A stretch of 64,000 nt of DNA from Puccinia triticina. Lineage: Eukaryota > Basidiomycota > Pucciniomycetes > Pucciniales > Pucciniaceae. A model generated the notes under the pieces. It did not search any database, had not been told where the DNA came from, and saw nothing but the letters and a program-made list of their open reading frames with translations. Positions within the stretch are counted from its first letter, which is position 1; each line of letters starts with the position of its first letter. This document shows positions 43,114-54,636 of the stretch, one piece after another. The stretch spans positions 3,961,501 through 4,025,500 of the forward strand of contig NC_070573.1 of NCBI RefSeq assembly GCF_026914185.1, in the 5' to 3' direction. Both the position numbers and the translations under genes were made by a program.

Positions 43114-45402
43114 ATGGACCAGCTCCTCGCCCGCTGCCACGCCGACCCCGAGGCCCACGCCGCCCTCCTCCGCCGCGCCCGGACACACCCCGCCGAGCTC
43201 TTCGCCGCCATCGCTGCCAGCCTCACCACCACCACCCTCCGCCTGCTCATCCTCTTCCTCAGCCAGAACCCATTCAGCACACACACAAGCAGCACAACCA
43301 ACATCCTCCCAGCACTCATCAACAGCCTCATCAGCACAGAAACTATCACAGGAACAGAAACAGGAACATCGGAAACTAGCACAGGAACAGAAACAAAAAC
43401 GATCGAAGAAGCAGAAACAAAAACAAAAACGAGCGAAGAAACAAACCAAACGAACCCAGAAACAGAAACGATCCAAGAATCAAACCCACAATCAAACCCA
43501 CACTCAAAACAATCAACTAAACTCACCATCGACGCTCTCCTCCTCATCCTCCCCCGCAGAGCAGCAGCCATCCCCACCCACCTGCCCGAGCTCTTCCTGG
43601 CCTTCGCCACCACCCTGCTCGCCCACCCCCCGCCGCCGCAGGAGCCGCATCCCGTCGACGCCCACTGCAGCCTGTCCGCGGCGATCACCAGCCTGTTCGG
43701 CTTCCTCTACGGCCTCGCGCCCTGCAACTTCCTCGCCTTCCTGCGCAGCCCCACGGATGCCCTCCAGGCCTTCCGCCCCGACACTCCCGGGCCCGCCCTC
43801 GACGCCCTCCTCCATCGCGCCGCACGCCTCCCGCTCGACACCCTCCACGCCCTCGTCCTCGTCAGTCCCCCTCTCCCCCTCCTCTGCCCCCTTTTAGCCG
43901 CAACTGACAGCTGTCTGTCCAGCCCATCATCGACCAGCACAGGCTCGCCCCACACATCCTCCGCCCCGACCCCGCCGCCGAGCGCAAGGAACTCGCGCAC
44001 AGACTCCGCCTCTGCGAGCCCGCCGAGATCCTCGAGACCTGCCAGCGCACCCGCATCCAAGCCCCCTGTCCATCCCCGCCCATCCCCGCCCCCTCCCCGG
44101 CCACGGACACGCAGGCCACGGACCAGCAGGCCACAGAGGCACAGGCCGCCGACGGCCAGCTCGCGGACCAGAACCGGCTCCTGCGCACCCAGCTCCACGT
44201 CGAGCTCTATCTGCGCTCGCAGCACCTGCAGCAGCTGGGCTCGGTGCACAAGCAGCACATCGGCGGCGCGGGCCTGGAAGCCGAGAACCAGAACCTCGTC
44301 CGTCCCCCCCTTCCCTTCCCCTCCCCCCCCCACACACAGACTGATGGGCTTGGAGGACAGCTGCGGATGAACAAGGAGCTGCGCAAGAAGCTGGCCCTCA
44401 ACCTCGGCGCCCGGCCCGACGCCCAGGCCGCCTCGGCCGCCGACCAGCGCAACAAGGCCGTCTACCACGCCCTCATCAAGGCCCGCAACGCCAAGCTCAA
44501 GGAGGACAACCTCGCGCTCATCAGCACCCGCGCCGCCCTGCGCGGTCAGCTCGCCGAGCAGGCCAAGGTCGTCGCCATCCAGGCCGCCAACCTCGCCGCC
44601 GTCCATGCCGAGTACGTCCCCCCCCCCCCCCCTTCCCCCTCTCGCCTTGAACTAACAGCCTCCCAGAGCGCACGAGCTGCGCAACAGACTCGCGCTCCAG
44701 GCGCCCCAGCTGCGCGTCCTGGCCGGCCTCGAGCTCCAGACCGCCCGGCTCGCCCGCGCCCTGCTCGTCTGGTCCGTGCCCTCTGCCTCTCTTCCCGGGC
44801 CCAGACACTGACGAGGGTGTGTGGACACAGGGACGACGACCTGCGCCGGATCCGCGCCGCCGCCGGCCGCGTCGACGCGCTGCGGGCGTCCTGGAAGCAG
44901 GCCGCGTCCGCGGCGGCGAGTCTGGAGACCGAGGCCGCCCGGCTGCGCGCCGCCCTCCAGTCCGTCTCCCTCTCTCCCCCTCTCTCCTTGTGTGTGGGCT
45001 GACGCGGGGACACACAGGTCCCAGCAGACCCGCATCGCCGCCCTCGAGGCCGCAAACGCCGCCCTCAGCGCCCGCGCCGCCGTCTCCCAAAGGCAAGCCG
45101 GACGAGACCCCGCCGTCGCCCGGCTGGCCGCCCTCGTCGACCGCTATCGGGCCCTCAACGCGGCGCTTACCCGGCGCATCGTCGATGCCGAGGCCGCCGC
45201 CGCCGGAGCTGCCGCCGAGACGCCTGACGGCCAGGCCCGGGGGCGCGACGACGCCAAGGACGCTCCGGGCCTCGACACTCCGCCGCATCTCGACACCCAG
45301 CCGGATCCCGCGCATCCTTCTTCTTCTTCTGCTGCTCCTGCTGCTTCTACTGCTGCTTCTTCTTCTGCTGCTGCTTCTGAGCCCGACGAGGCCGCAGCCT
45401 AG
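43114..45402 (+). CDS. TSC1: Hamartin homologue (TSC1)
   Basis: Six exons (43114-43860, 43923-44297, 44361-44611, 44667-44771, 44831-44959, 45018-45402) join in phase to 663 residues. The N-terminal helical-repeat part has the hamartin hallmark FGFLYGLAPCNFLAFLRSP and, after intron 1, PIIDQHRLAPHI with the LRLCEPAEILETC segment. The C-terminal half is a long coiled coil beginning LRTQLHVELYLRSQHLQQLGSVHKQ, the place where hamartins bind tuberin (TSC2). A Thr/Glu/Gln low-complexity insert (about residues 75-135) is AT-richer than the rest. The tail is Ala/Ser-rich. TSC1-TSC2-TBC1D7 acts at lysosome/vacuole membranes as a GAP toward Rheb, restraining TORC1. The protein is short compared with human hamartin (1164) but fungal forms vary. 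Confidence 0.82.
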
Positions 45403-46595
45403 CCCGGGTGCCCTTCCCGCGGCCGCACATCGCATGTCCCTCCCTTTCTCGCAATGCTCGCAACCAGAACCTTGGCTTTCTCTTTCCTCCTCCCCCCTTC
45501 CTCAGACGGCGATGCGCCAGCGCCGGGCCGGCGGAGGCAAGACGCCCGAGCAAGCGGCCCAGGTCGCTGCGGGGTTCTGGGGCCCGACGTGTGCTCGGTG
45601 GGGCATTGGTGTGGCCTGGAGAGTCCGCCAAGCGGGGACACAACCTGGGTGCATCCCCCTTGGCTGGGAGTGCGCAAGGAGCCCCGGCCCTTCCACGCCG
45701 GACCACGGCCGCCAGCCGCGGGATGAGAAGCCTTGGAGGCCGGGCCAGACGGCCGCCCGGGGCACCACGAGGGCCGAGAACGGCGCGCCCAGAGAGCGGG
45801 CTCTCTCTGCCGCTCCTCGGTCCTCGCGTACAGAGAGAGAGGAGGAGTCAGGGCTCGGAGTGAGGAGGCGGGCCGGGAGCGGCCGCGGCTGGCCCCGTGC
45901 TCTTCGTCTCCCGCACAGAGAACCTCTGCGTCCGCACGGCCGCACAGGGCCCAAACACGCCCTCCATCACCCGTTACGGGCCAGATGGGGTGTGCGCCTG
46001 GATGCGAGACGCCGAGGGAGAGCGCCCCGTCCAGCGCCCGCTCCCGGCGCTGGGTGGCGCGGCGCCCGCCCGCCTGGCCCGCGCCCTTTGGCAATCCCTC
46101 AGCACCGGGCCCGTTCCGCGCCGGCAGCGCACTTGTGGCTTTGGGGGGCTGAGCGGGCCTTTCCGGCCCCGACTGGCTTCAGGGCTTCCGGCGGCCGACG
46201 CCGGACAACAGATACCATCGGATGGACAGGCTCGGCCGCCGACGACGCTATCGCTATCGCTCAGCACACGCACCTGGGTGCACGCAACTCTGCAATGCAT
46301 CGAGTGGACTGGGTACACATTTTTCATTGAAAATACATACCTAAAGTTCCAGAAAACATGTTTTTAGCCCTGGTCATGCAGACAGCGGCTAAAAACAGAA
46401 AATTGGACAGCATCTTCAATGGAAAACATTTGCCCAAGACGCTCATTGTGTTGGCTTTGGTGCAGCGTTAGTACAGGTCGGTTTTGTTGCCGGGGCAATT
46501 TTGAGTAGGTTAGGTCTCGAGTTTTGGTGCAAGTGAGAATTGGCGGCTGTGCTGCGTATGCATAATGAGATGTTGTGTTGGTTTGGCGCATATAC
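45403..46595. other. GC-rich 3' flank of TSC1, no gene supported
   Basis: Long open frames exist on both strands, but they overlap each other and are full of Arg, Pro, Gly and Ala as expected from composition. No conserved block is visible. GC content falls sharply after 46300. Confidence 0.5.
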
Positions 46596-46598
46596 TTA

Positions 46599-46983
46599 GG
46601 CCCCGTTTGGAGCCAATATAAATATAGGTGATATAATCATTGGTTAATTCAATGAAAACTACAAAATTCAACATAAAGCCTCCAAAATTTTTTTCTAGGC
46701 AACCTACAATACTGGTCTCTTCAATTATGAAGTCAGATTCAACTGATTCAGGCATATTCAGTACTGTAGTACCATTATATTGCTTTTGACCAAAACAAAG
46801 CAATATAATGGTATTATGGTGCTGAAGATGGCTGAATCAGTTAAATCTGACTTCATAGTTGATGAGGCCAGTACTGTAGGTTTCCTACAAAAAAAATTGG
46901 ATTCTTCATGTTGAGTTTTGTATTTTTCATTGAATTTACAAATGATTATATCACCTATATTTATGTTGGCTCCAAATGGGGCC
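46599..46983. mobile_element. 385-bp Tourist-like (PIF/Harbinger) MITE
   Basis: The ends GGCCCCGTTTGGAGCC and GGCTCCAAATGGGGCC are inverted copies, the whole element is a diverged palindrome, and TTA flanks both sides (46596-98 and 46984-86). GGCC...GTTTGG ends and a TTA duplication are typical of Tourist-like MITEs. The centre is an ATTATATTGCTTTTG hairpin. Confidence 0.85.
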
Positions 46984-46986
46984 TTA

Positions 46987-47792
46987 ATTCACCAGCTGGC
47001 AATTGTATATTGGTCCGGGCTAACCCAAGCTTAACATAGCCTGCTGAACGGCGGTCCTGAAGGGACCCCGTGTCCCCGCGGGCCACTCTCCGTAGGAAAG
47101 GCTTGCGTCAAAAGTTGCCCGCGGGGCCCGCGGACTTTGAGAAATTAGTCAGAATTTCACATTTTTTAGGCTCAACATCTCTTTAGAAACAACACAGCCT
47201 CTTGGAGATGATTCTGAGTAGACAAAGCTGTAGCCTTGCTTCTCAGGTATCCTTCCTTTTTTTTTGGAAACATTTGGCCAAAAATAGCCAGTGTCTTGTA
47301 AGTTTTAGTCCATCATTTACCTGACTTTTGCAAAGTAGAGTTTGACGGGTGCGGATCCATTTGGATCATTGGTCCATGGACCCTCTAATGGGTTTCTGAC
47401 TCAATGCAGCCAGCGGTCAGTGTTAAATAGGGATACATTGATAATATGCATGTAAAACTTTGACTCCTGTGCGATAATTGTTTGTGGAATTAGCACCGGA
47501 TGTGTCTGTTGGATATCCAGGCTTGAATGGGCCGGATTGCTTACAATGTTAAAATATTTACACAACAATTCTGGAGAGGCAATGGAGATATTTGGGATTG
47601 TCAAGCTGGTATGAGGATGCTTGAAGTCTTGCGCTTCTGATGGTTCCAAGGGTCATAGGTTTATCCAACACCTACTGGGAAATATAGGGGGGTGAGATCA
47701 CTTCCAAGCCATTTGGCTGGTAGCTCTCCCCCTTGTAAGCCGACTTTGGATGCAAGTCCCTCCCTTCAAGAGGCGGGCCCTTTGCCCCCCCG

Positions 47793-47828
<36 letters not shown>

Positions 47829-48138
47829 AGCGTAGGCGTGAGGGAGGGACTTGTGTCAAGTTTGGGCTAACCCCGGGTCAAGTAAACCTCATGCTTGATT
47901 TCAGGTTTAGGCTTGCTAAACTTGGGGCCCGTTTGGCCGCGGGGCAGGAACTCAATCTGAACTCGTGGTGCCCCGCAAAAGTGAGATTCTGGCAATATTT
48001 AGAATCTTGTGAAATGAGATTTTTGCCAGATTCCAAAAAAGTGTTTGGCTGCCCAAAAACCTGGCAAAAATGTCCAATCGGCAATCTCACCAGCCACCAA
48101 AGGCAAATTGCACTGAGTTACAGCTGTTTTGCTGAATC
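46987..48138. other. Non-coding, with a 35-base C-run
   Basis: No gene is seen. At 47785-47827 a C tract (6 + 35 Cs around one G) occurs. From about 47934 GGGGCCCGTTTGGCCGCGG looks like the left end of another MITE, but no matching right end was found. Confidence 0.45.
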
Positions 48139-48141
48139 TCA

Positions 48142-50416
48142 CACCAGGGGAGAAAGTGTGGCACTCTCTAGAGAGTGCCAGACCGTAACTTTATCTTTGA
48201 CTTGGTCAGAAGTCAGTTCAATGTGGGTGGGTAACTTGTGTTCAACTTTGTTGGCAAACTTTTTAGCAACTATTGTATAAGAGTATGATGAGTTCAGTGC
48301 AAGTTACAACTCATCTGTAACTCCTGATAGTATTAGTTTGGATTTTATTCTATCCTTCAGGCATCTGGATTTGAAGATAAGTCATGATGACTGCCAGATA
48401 CTTACCTAGACTTGTCTGATTCTGTCCTCATTACAGGCCATTTGCGTGATTTGTGAAGATTTTGTTTTGGCTTCCTCATGGACCATGTTCAGCCACCTTA
48501 TTCACATGAGCTATTTGGATGCAGATGTGAATTATCTGGTTTCTCCCTATGACCCATATTGTTTGTAACCTAGTGTTTTCCTGCAGCTGTTGCTTGACCA
48601 TGATGACCTGGAGAGTGGGTGATGGTGCCCAGTCAGGGGGTTTGGGAATCCTCTTGATGGCAGGTTTGTACTGGCCATTGAGGAGACACACTCCCTTTGA
48701 TGGCCAGTACAACCCGGCCATCAAAGGGAGTCACCCCCTAGTTGCATACTACATGTCCACCTGTGACATATGCCAGCAATTTCACATGAAGATCCTGTAC
48801 AACATTGTCACCCTGATGTTCGCCCAAACATCAGGGTGACATTCATGGCCAGGTTGTACCCGCCATCCAGAGGAGTTGATGGCGGGTACAACTTGGCCAT
48901 CGGAGGCAGACTCCCTTTGATGGCCAGGTTGTACTGGCCATCAAAGGGAGTACACACCCTGTTCAATGTCTGTTACAACACAGCCATCTAAAGGCTTTGA
49001 TGGCCGAGTTGTAACAGCCATCAAGCCAATTTTGAACTCCCTTCAATGTCCTGTGAAAAACAGCTATTGAAGGGAGTCTGCATCCATTTTATGAGCTATA
49101 CCAGCCATTGGGGGGATCTCACACTCCCTTTGATTGATAGGCTGTATCTGCCATCAAAAGGAGTACACTCTCCCTTTAATGGCTGGTGCAACTCTTCCAT
49201 CAAAGGGAGTGGGGAAGTGAGAAATCCTCTTGTTGGCTGGGTTGTACCAGCCATTGAGGAGACACAATCACTTTGATAGCCAGTAAAAACTGGCCATTGA
49301 AGGTAGTTTCTCACTAGCTGCATCCTACAGGTCCAACTTTGAAGTAGGCCAGAAATTTTGCAAGATCCTGTTCAACCATTTCCACCCTGAATTTTGCCCA
49401 AATTTCGGGGTGAAATTCATGTCCGATTTGTAATTGCCATCAAGAGGAGTTGAAAATCTCATCAATGACTGGTATAAATCAGCCATCATAAGCAGGTTGC
49501 ATCCAATTAACCAGCACTCTGTACCATCCATGAGGAGAAATTCACACTTCCTTCATTGGCTGGGTTGTAGCAGCTATTGAAGGGAGTACACACTCCCTTC
49601 AAAGGCTGGTAAAACTCTGCCATTAAACAGAGTGCACACTCCTCTTGATGGCAGGTTTGTGTTGGACATTGAGGAGACACTCCCTCAAATGGCCAGTACA
49701 ACCCTGGCATCAAAACTCTGTCAAATGAGGTTGGTAACAATAGTGATTCCAAGACCACACTTGTTCACGCACTTTATAACTCAAGGTACAATCCTGGATA
49801 AGTTAGCCAATACTCAGGTCTGGTGATGATTAACTGTTAAACTGTGGAGCCCAGGGGATCATGTGTTTCCAGTGGTCAGGCAATTTGAAAAATTGATGCT
49901 AATTACATCACATTTGAACAATGTTTGGCCTGAACAAAATTGTTGCAACATGCCAGGCAGGTAAGAGATGATTATGGTGTCTTCCACCTCCTCCCACTTC
50001 AGGTCTATCTGACATAGAAGTTGGATTGTACCACCCTGAAATGATAACCAGGAGATGCATACATCCTGAGGTCCCCTTGTGGCTTGATCAGTTGAGCCTG
50101 CCTGGTCACAGTGAAGTTGACCAAGATTGGCCTGTTCTGATGGACACATGAATTTCAGGATCCTCAGCTGGAACAAACATGGAATGTGTTCCAGGTTGAT
50201 TCAGGCTGGAGTTGAGAATTGGGTGAGGTGAAGTTGTGGAATTTGCCAAGGTCAGGATGAAGATGATATCAGCCTGAGTTGAAAATAACATCACTATTGA
50301 CACAAGCTTAATTTGTGTATGTGGCACACATGTTGCATGCCTGATACCCACCAGGGTTGCTGAAGGAAGTTACGGTCTGGCACTCTCTAGAGAGTGCCAC
50401 ACTTTTTCCCCTGGTG
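48142..50416. mobile_element. Non-autonomous TIR element, 2.3 kb, 3-bp duplication
   Basis: TIRs of about 50 bp start CACCAGGGGAGAAAGTGTGG on the left and are repeated inverted at the right end; TCA flanks both sides (48139-41 and 50417-19). Each TIR contains the same perfect 20-base palindrome, GGCACTCTCTAGAGAGTGCC (48160-79 and 50379-98). CACC ends with a 3-bp duplication fit CACTA-type elements, or less well PIF/Harbinger. No transposase is present; much of the interior is the hairpin array at 48.6-49.7 kb. Confidence 0.7.
48590..49730. repeat. Array of GATGGCCAG hairpin units
   Basis: Units of about 45-110 bases alternate in orientation. A typical one at 48909-48954 reads ACTCCCTTTGATGGCCAG, a short loop, then CTGGCCATCAAAGGGAGT. 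At least fifteen related half-units can be counted, with sequence between them diverged. No coding potential. Confidence 0.75.
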
Positions 50417-50499
50417 TCAAGACCCAAAACAGAATCTCAAGGCTCACTTGCTCCCTCTCAAAATTGACTGCATCAACCAACCCCTTTAAGAAGGATACA

Positions 50500-51610
50500 T
50501 CTTACCAACCAGAGCTCATGCACACCCTCTCACTGACCATTTAATCCGGTCATCAAGAGGAACCAAGCCTCTCAATGGGTTTGCGTCCGTCATTGAAGAA
50601 CCTCTTGATGACCAATCTGACTGGTCAACAAGAGGGATCAAACCTCTCAATGAGCGGTCAGATTGGTCATTGAGAGGAATCAAACCTCTTGATGACCAGT
50701 CTGACTGGTCATTGAGAAGGGTCAAACCTCTCAATGACCAGTCAGATTGGTCATTGAGAAGAATCAAAGCTCTCAATGACCAGTCTCACTAGTAATTGAG
50801 AAGGGTCAAACCTCTTGATGACTAGTCATTGAGAGGACTCAAATCTCTCAATCCAGCTCAATCCCTCTTGATGAGTGGTAAAGAATCAAGAGGTCATTGA
50901 GCCGGTCATTGAGAGGATCCAACACCTTCTTGATGACTGTTTGAAAAGGTTTGAACCAGCCATCAACATGGACCAGAGTCTTTTTGATGACCAGTTGAAC
51001 CCTTCATCACAAGGAATGCATGGATGACCGGCTAAATCAATCATCCGGAGAGTTCCCCCCCCCCCCCCCCTGAGGGCCATTTAAAATGGTCATCCAAAGG
51101 ATCATATCTGCGGGCTCAATGACATGTTGTTCTCAACAACAATTTGAGGTGGCAAGAACAATACCTGCAAATGTACATAGGTATTGTTCTTGCTTGGAGG
51201 CTGGTGAGCTGGCGGGGGGTTTAGTCAAGATTCATGGCAGCCAAACAGTCCAGGATAATGCTTGATCTGGATATCAATTTCACTGATCCAGATTCCGGAC
51301 ATCTTTGGCTGCCTAAGAGGGTGGTATCTTCTCCCTCTTGATTAGGAAACCTCAATGAGCAGATCTGCTCTGGTCAACAAGACAAGTAAACATTCCCATC
51401 AATGACCAGAACAAACTGGTCATTGCCAAAAGTTGACTGTAGTGAACCAGTAATCAAGGGGAGTGTTTACTGCTCTCAATGACTGAAACAGACCCAATCA
51501 TCAAGGGGAGTATTTACGCCTTTTGATCACTGCAACAGAACCAGTCATCAAGGGGAGTGTTTAATCCTCTCAATTACTGGAAATTATCTGTTAATTGAGG
51601 GTCAAAAATC
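50500..51610. repeat. Second hairpin array (TGACCAGT...ACTGGTCA units), outside the TIR element
   Basis: Units such as CTCTTGATGACCAGTCTGACTGGTCATTGAGAGG repeat with drift and alternate in orientation to about 51610. They resemble the units of the 48.6-49.7 kb array (TGATGGCCAGT against TGATGACCAGT). At 51236-51317 lies a separate 80-bp hairpin (GGCAGCCAAACAGTCC...TTTGGCTGCC). Confidence 0.7.
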
Positions 51611-52334
51611 CCTGGGGAGCTGGACCCTGTTCTCAGGTTATCTTTGGCATTTCCTTTTCATTCTTTTTTTGTGTCAAGCTTGAAAGAATGCAAAATACCA
51701 GGATGTTTTATTTCTTTTGTTAGGTTTTGCTTGTAACTCTACAATATCTTGTAATTAGATTAAGAATAAGAGATACTGTTAATTAGCTATTTACCTAGGA
51801 GTAGACGTTTTACCGCTCTCTACTTGAATGATAATAACAAGAAAAATAGTTGGACAAGATTGCTACCATGCAAGTTTTGCTACTGATCTGTTTCCAACAT
51901 TTCTTGTCAGATAGACAGACATCGTCTTCCTTACTCAATCTACCTTGATGAGTCTAGAGATCAAAGTGATCCTTTGTTTTTTGCTTTGGAAAAGCGGCAA
52001 AGGAGGATTGTGATATTATCTATGCCAGTGATTATCCTTGAAGTGTCAGTTCTATTTGTTATCACTTCACTGTTGCTGACATGGCAGGATATTTTCTCTC
52101 TTTGTCACAAATCAAACCGCCTTATGATATACAGATGTACTTTGTGTGCTGTGAATAACTCATTACACGCTGCAGGGGACTTGCACTCAACATCCCAGCC
52201 ACAGTGCACAGTGGTTCAAAACGCTTCACGCACTGCAATATGAAAAACCATGAAATTCCCTTTCCTTTCTTGCAGAGGGCATTTCTTTTCCCCCCTCCTA
52301 CAATTTCATGGAGTATTTGGAACCCTCAGCTTTT
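51611..52334. other. Non-coding, possible reverse-oriented LTR piece
   Basis: Around 51690-51840 the reverse complement (GTAGAGAGCGGT...GGTAAATAG...TAACAGTA) resembles the downstream part of the copia LTR at 55300-55400. Short open frames follow at 51974-52240 without a known domain. Confidence 0.3.
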
Positions 52335-52810
52335 TGAGAATTCATGCCTTGGTGAACAGTACCTTTCTCATAAATTGAGAAAGGTGCTGGGAGCTAAAAC
52401 AGCTGCGGAAACAGGTGAGCAAAGCAATCCTGTTCCGCAGTCCAAGCTGCGGGGTGAGGAAGAAAATACTGACTGAATTGTTACAATGAATGCAGATACT
52501 TCCTCCGCAATACGCAAGCTCAGATCAGTGGTAAATCCCAGTCCTCAGTCACTTAGAGATTGAATCACAGCCAGCACCAACGGTGAGCAGCTTTTTCTTT
52601 CTTTCTCTATGGACTAAATAGACGTGTGGCTAAAAGCACCGTTCCCATTTCTCTAGACAAAGTCAAAGTAGAACAGACCAAAAGAGCCAATTTCTCTAAC
52701 AAAGAAAGAAATAAGATCGGTGAGTTGAAATGGTTCCAAGCTAAAGCTCAAGAAAATCAAAAGGCTAAAATAGGAGTTGCATTAAATTTCCCAAAAAAAT
52801 TACTCAAAGT
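52335..52810 (+). repeat. Diverged LTR remnant of the same family as 54637
   Basis: Begins TGAGAATTCATGCCTTGGTGAAC, matching TGAGATTACACGCCTAGGTGAA of the copia LTR. It continues with the same order of blocks: a hairpin around CTCATAAATTGAGAAAG, AGCTGCGGAAA, GCAAAG, CCGCAG and later GGTGAGTTGAA. It has no internal region of its own. Confidence 0.6.
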
Positions 52811-52917
52811 TTGAGGTTGGGAAAATCATTGAAAAAAAATCACTCTGTACTGAAAAAAATGCTAACTGAGCGTGCTCAGCCAAAAAAATAAAAATGTGTC
52901 AGACTGAGTAAAGAACA

Positions 52918-53280
52918 ATGGGGCAAATTTTTGGGGTGATGTGTTGTACGGGCCTGCATGAGGCCCGCATGGGCCCCTAACAGGCCCGTTGGGCCCATTG
53001 AAAAAGTAGTATTTGTTTGGAATTCCCATGCTCTGCTAAAATGTGAAATGGGTCAAACTGAATAAAAAACAAGGGGGTAAATTTTTGGGGAGATTTTCTG
53101 GATGGGCCTGAATGAGGCCCACGTGGCCCCCACAAAGCCCACTGGGCCCATTGAAAGAGTAGCCTTGGTTAAGAAAACATATGCTCAGATAAGAAATAAA
53201 AATGTGTCAGACTGAGTAAAAAACCTAGGGGCACATTTTTGAGGAGGCTTTTTTGGATGGGCCTGCATCAGGCCCGTTGT
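52918..53280. repeat. Left arm of a GGGCC-rich inverted repeat
   Basis: Three degenerate units of about 130 bases, each with CTGCATGAGGCCC and TTGGGCCCATTGAAA motifs plus an ATTTTTGGGG segment. The whole arm is repeated in reverse complement at 54262-54634. Confidence 0.75.
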
Positions 53281-54261
53281 GGTGATTTATATGGGCATGC
53301 GTGGTAGAATGTCCACCTGGAGATAGCACGGGCGGGAATGCACAGAGCGTCTCAGGCAGAGTGCATTCCGGTGACATAAGTACTGAGGATGATGTCAGAA
53401 AGCACACTAAGAAAGCTTACAGAAAGTCGCGCACGGATGGAATGCACAGATCACAGATTGCGGATTTTGGATTGGGTATTTGGACCAGAGCGGAAAGACA
53501 GGGCTGGACTGCGGCGGACTACACACGTGGACTGGTAGCAGCGGCGCGTCAGCAGGTGAGACACGGCAGCTGAAGTGGGTTCCACTAGCGGGTGGAACTG
53601 GGGCAGAGGCGGTGGTGGAAATTGACTGGTGGGGGCTAGACAGAGGATGGTGGGAGGTCAAGTGTTGGAGAGGAGCAGAGTCTGGGACAATGACGTGCGG
53701 AGCTGAAGGACTAGTGCAGGAAATTGTTGGATCTGCAGGATTGGGTGGGAACGGCAATGCACGTGGAGGCTCACGGTTTCTCTTCTACTTTCTTTTCCAA
53801 TTATCCTATCATCATAGGGAATAATTATTATTGTACTTGCACTTACGGACGTACTGGAGTATTAGGAGAGTTTTACGTGACATTATCTTTACTTACGGTG
53901 TTACTTGCGGATTCTGTGCTTGCGGAGTGCAGAGCTTTATTCACTTGCAGATTATTATGCTATAGATCAGGCTCAGAGAGGAGCGCTGAAGGCTAGCGGA
54001 TAGTAGAAGTGCGGATCTGAGACACCAATAATCACACAGCCCAGAAACATATATTCTTGAAGAGGGAAGTTAGCGGACATTTCTACCAACATACCAGCCT
54101 TGATTCTCACACTGTACGGGCCAAAAGGTTTCCTAGGGAAATGAAAGGGCCTGGACGTACCTTCTGTGAGTGCAAAAATGTCATACAGATGTCAGCAGCC
54201 CTTCAATGTCTTCTGTTGATGAGTGGTAAATTGGTGCTGTTCTGAAAAATCATATGGGAAT
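53281..54261. other. Spacer between the GGGCC-rich arms, no gene supported
   Basis: About 1 kb. Open frames at 53301-53824 overlap on both strands and show no domain. The right part (53830-54010) is T-rich with ACTTACGG motifs recalling an LTR, unproven. Confidence 0.35.
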
Positions 54262-54634
54262 TCTTAACCAAGGCTACTTTTGGGTTGGCCCAACCAGCTT
54301 TTGGTGGGCCCTTACGGGCCTGATGCCCCAAAAGTGTGGCCCCATGTTTTTTTACTCAGGTTGACACATTTTTATTTCTTAGCTGAGCATAGGCATTCTT
54401 GACCATTAAGGCTACTCTTTCAATGGGCCCAGTGGGCTTTGTGGGGGCCATGTGGGCCTCATGCAGGCCCCTGAAAAAATCTCCCCAAAAATATGCCCCC
54501 TCATTTTTTATTCAGTTTGACCCATTTCACATTTTAGCAGAGCATGGGAGTTCCAAACAAATACTACTTTTTCAATGGGCCCAACAGGCCTGTTAGGGGC
54601 TCATGTGGGCCTCATGCAGGCCCATCCAAAAAAT
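54262..54634. repeat. Right arm of the GGGCC-rich inverted repeat, cut by the copia LTR
   Basis: Reverse complement of the left arm with moderate divergence. Its end coincides with the LTR start at 54637, so the copia array is inserted in it; the remainder of the arm should lie beyond the window. Confidence 0.7.
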
Positions 54635-54636
54635 TG

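Noticed and set aside
44819..46330. A 503-codon open frame on the + strand overlapping the end of TSC1
   Set aside because: It uses a different frame from the spliced TSC1 exons, is full of Pro/Arg/Ala/Gly runs, and continues into non-coding GC-rich DNA. Composition explains it.
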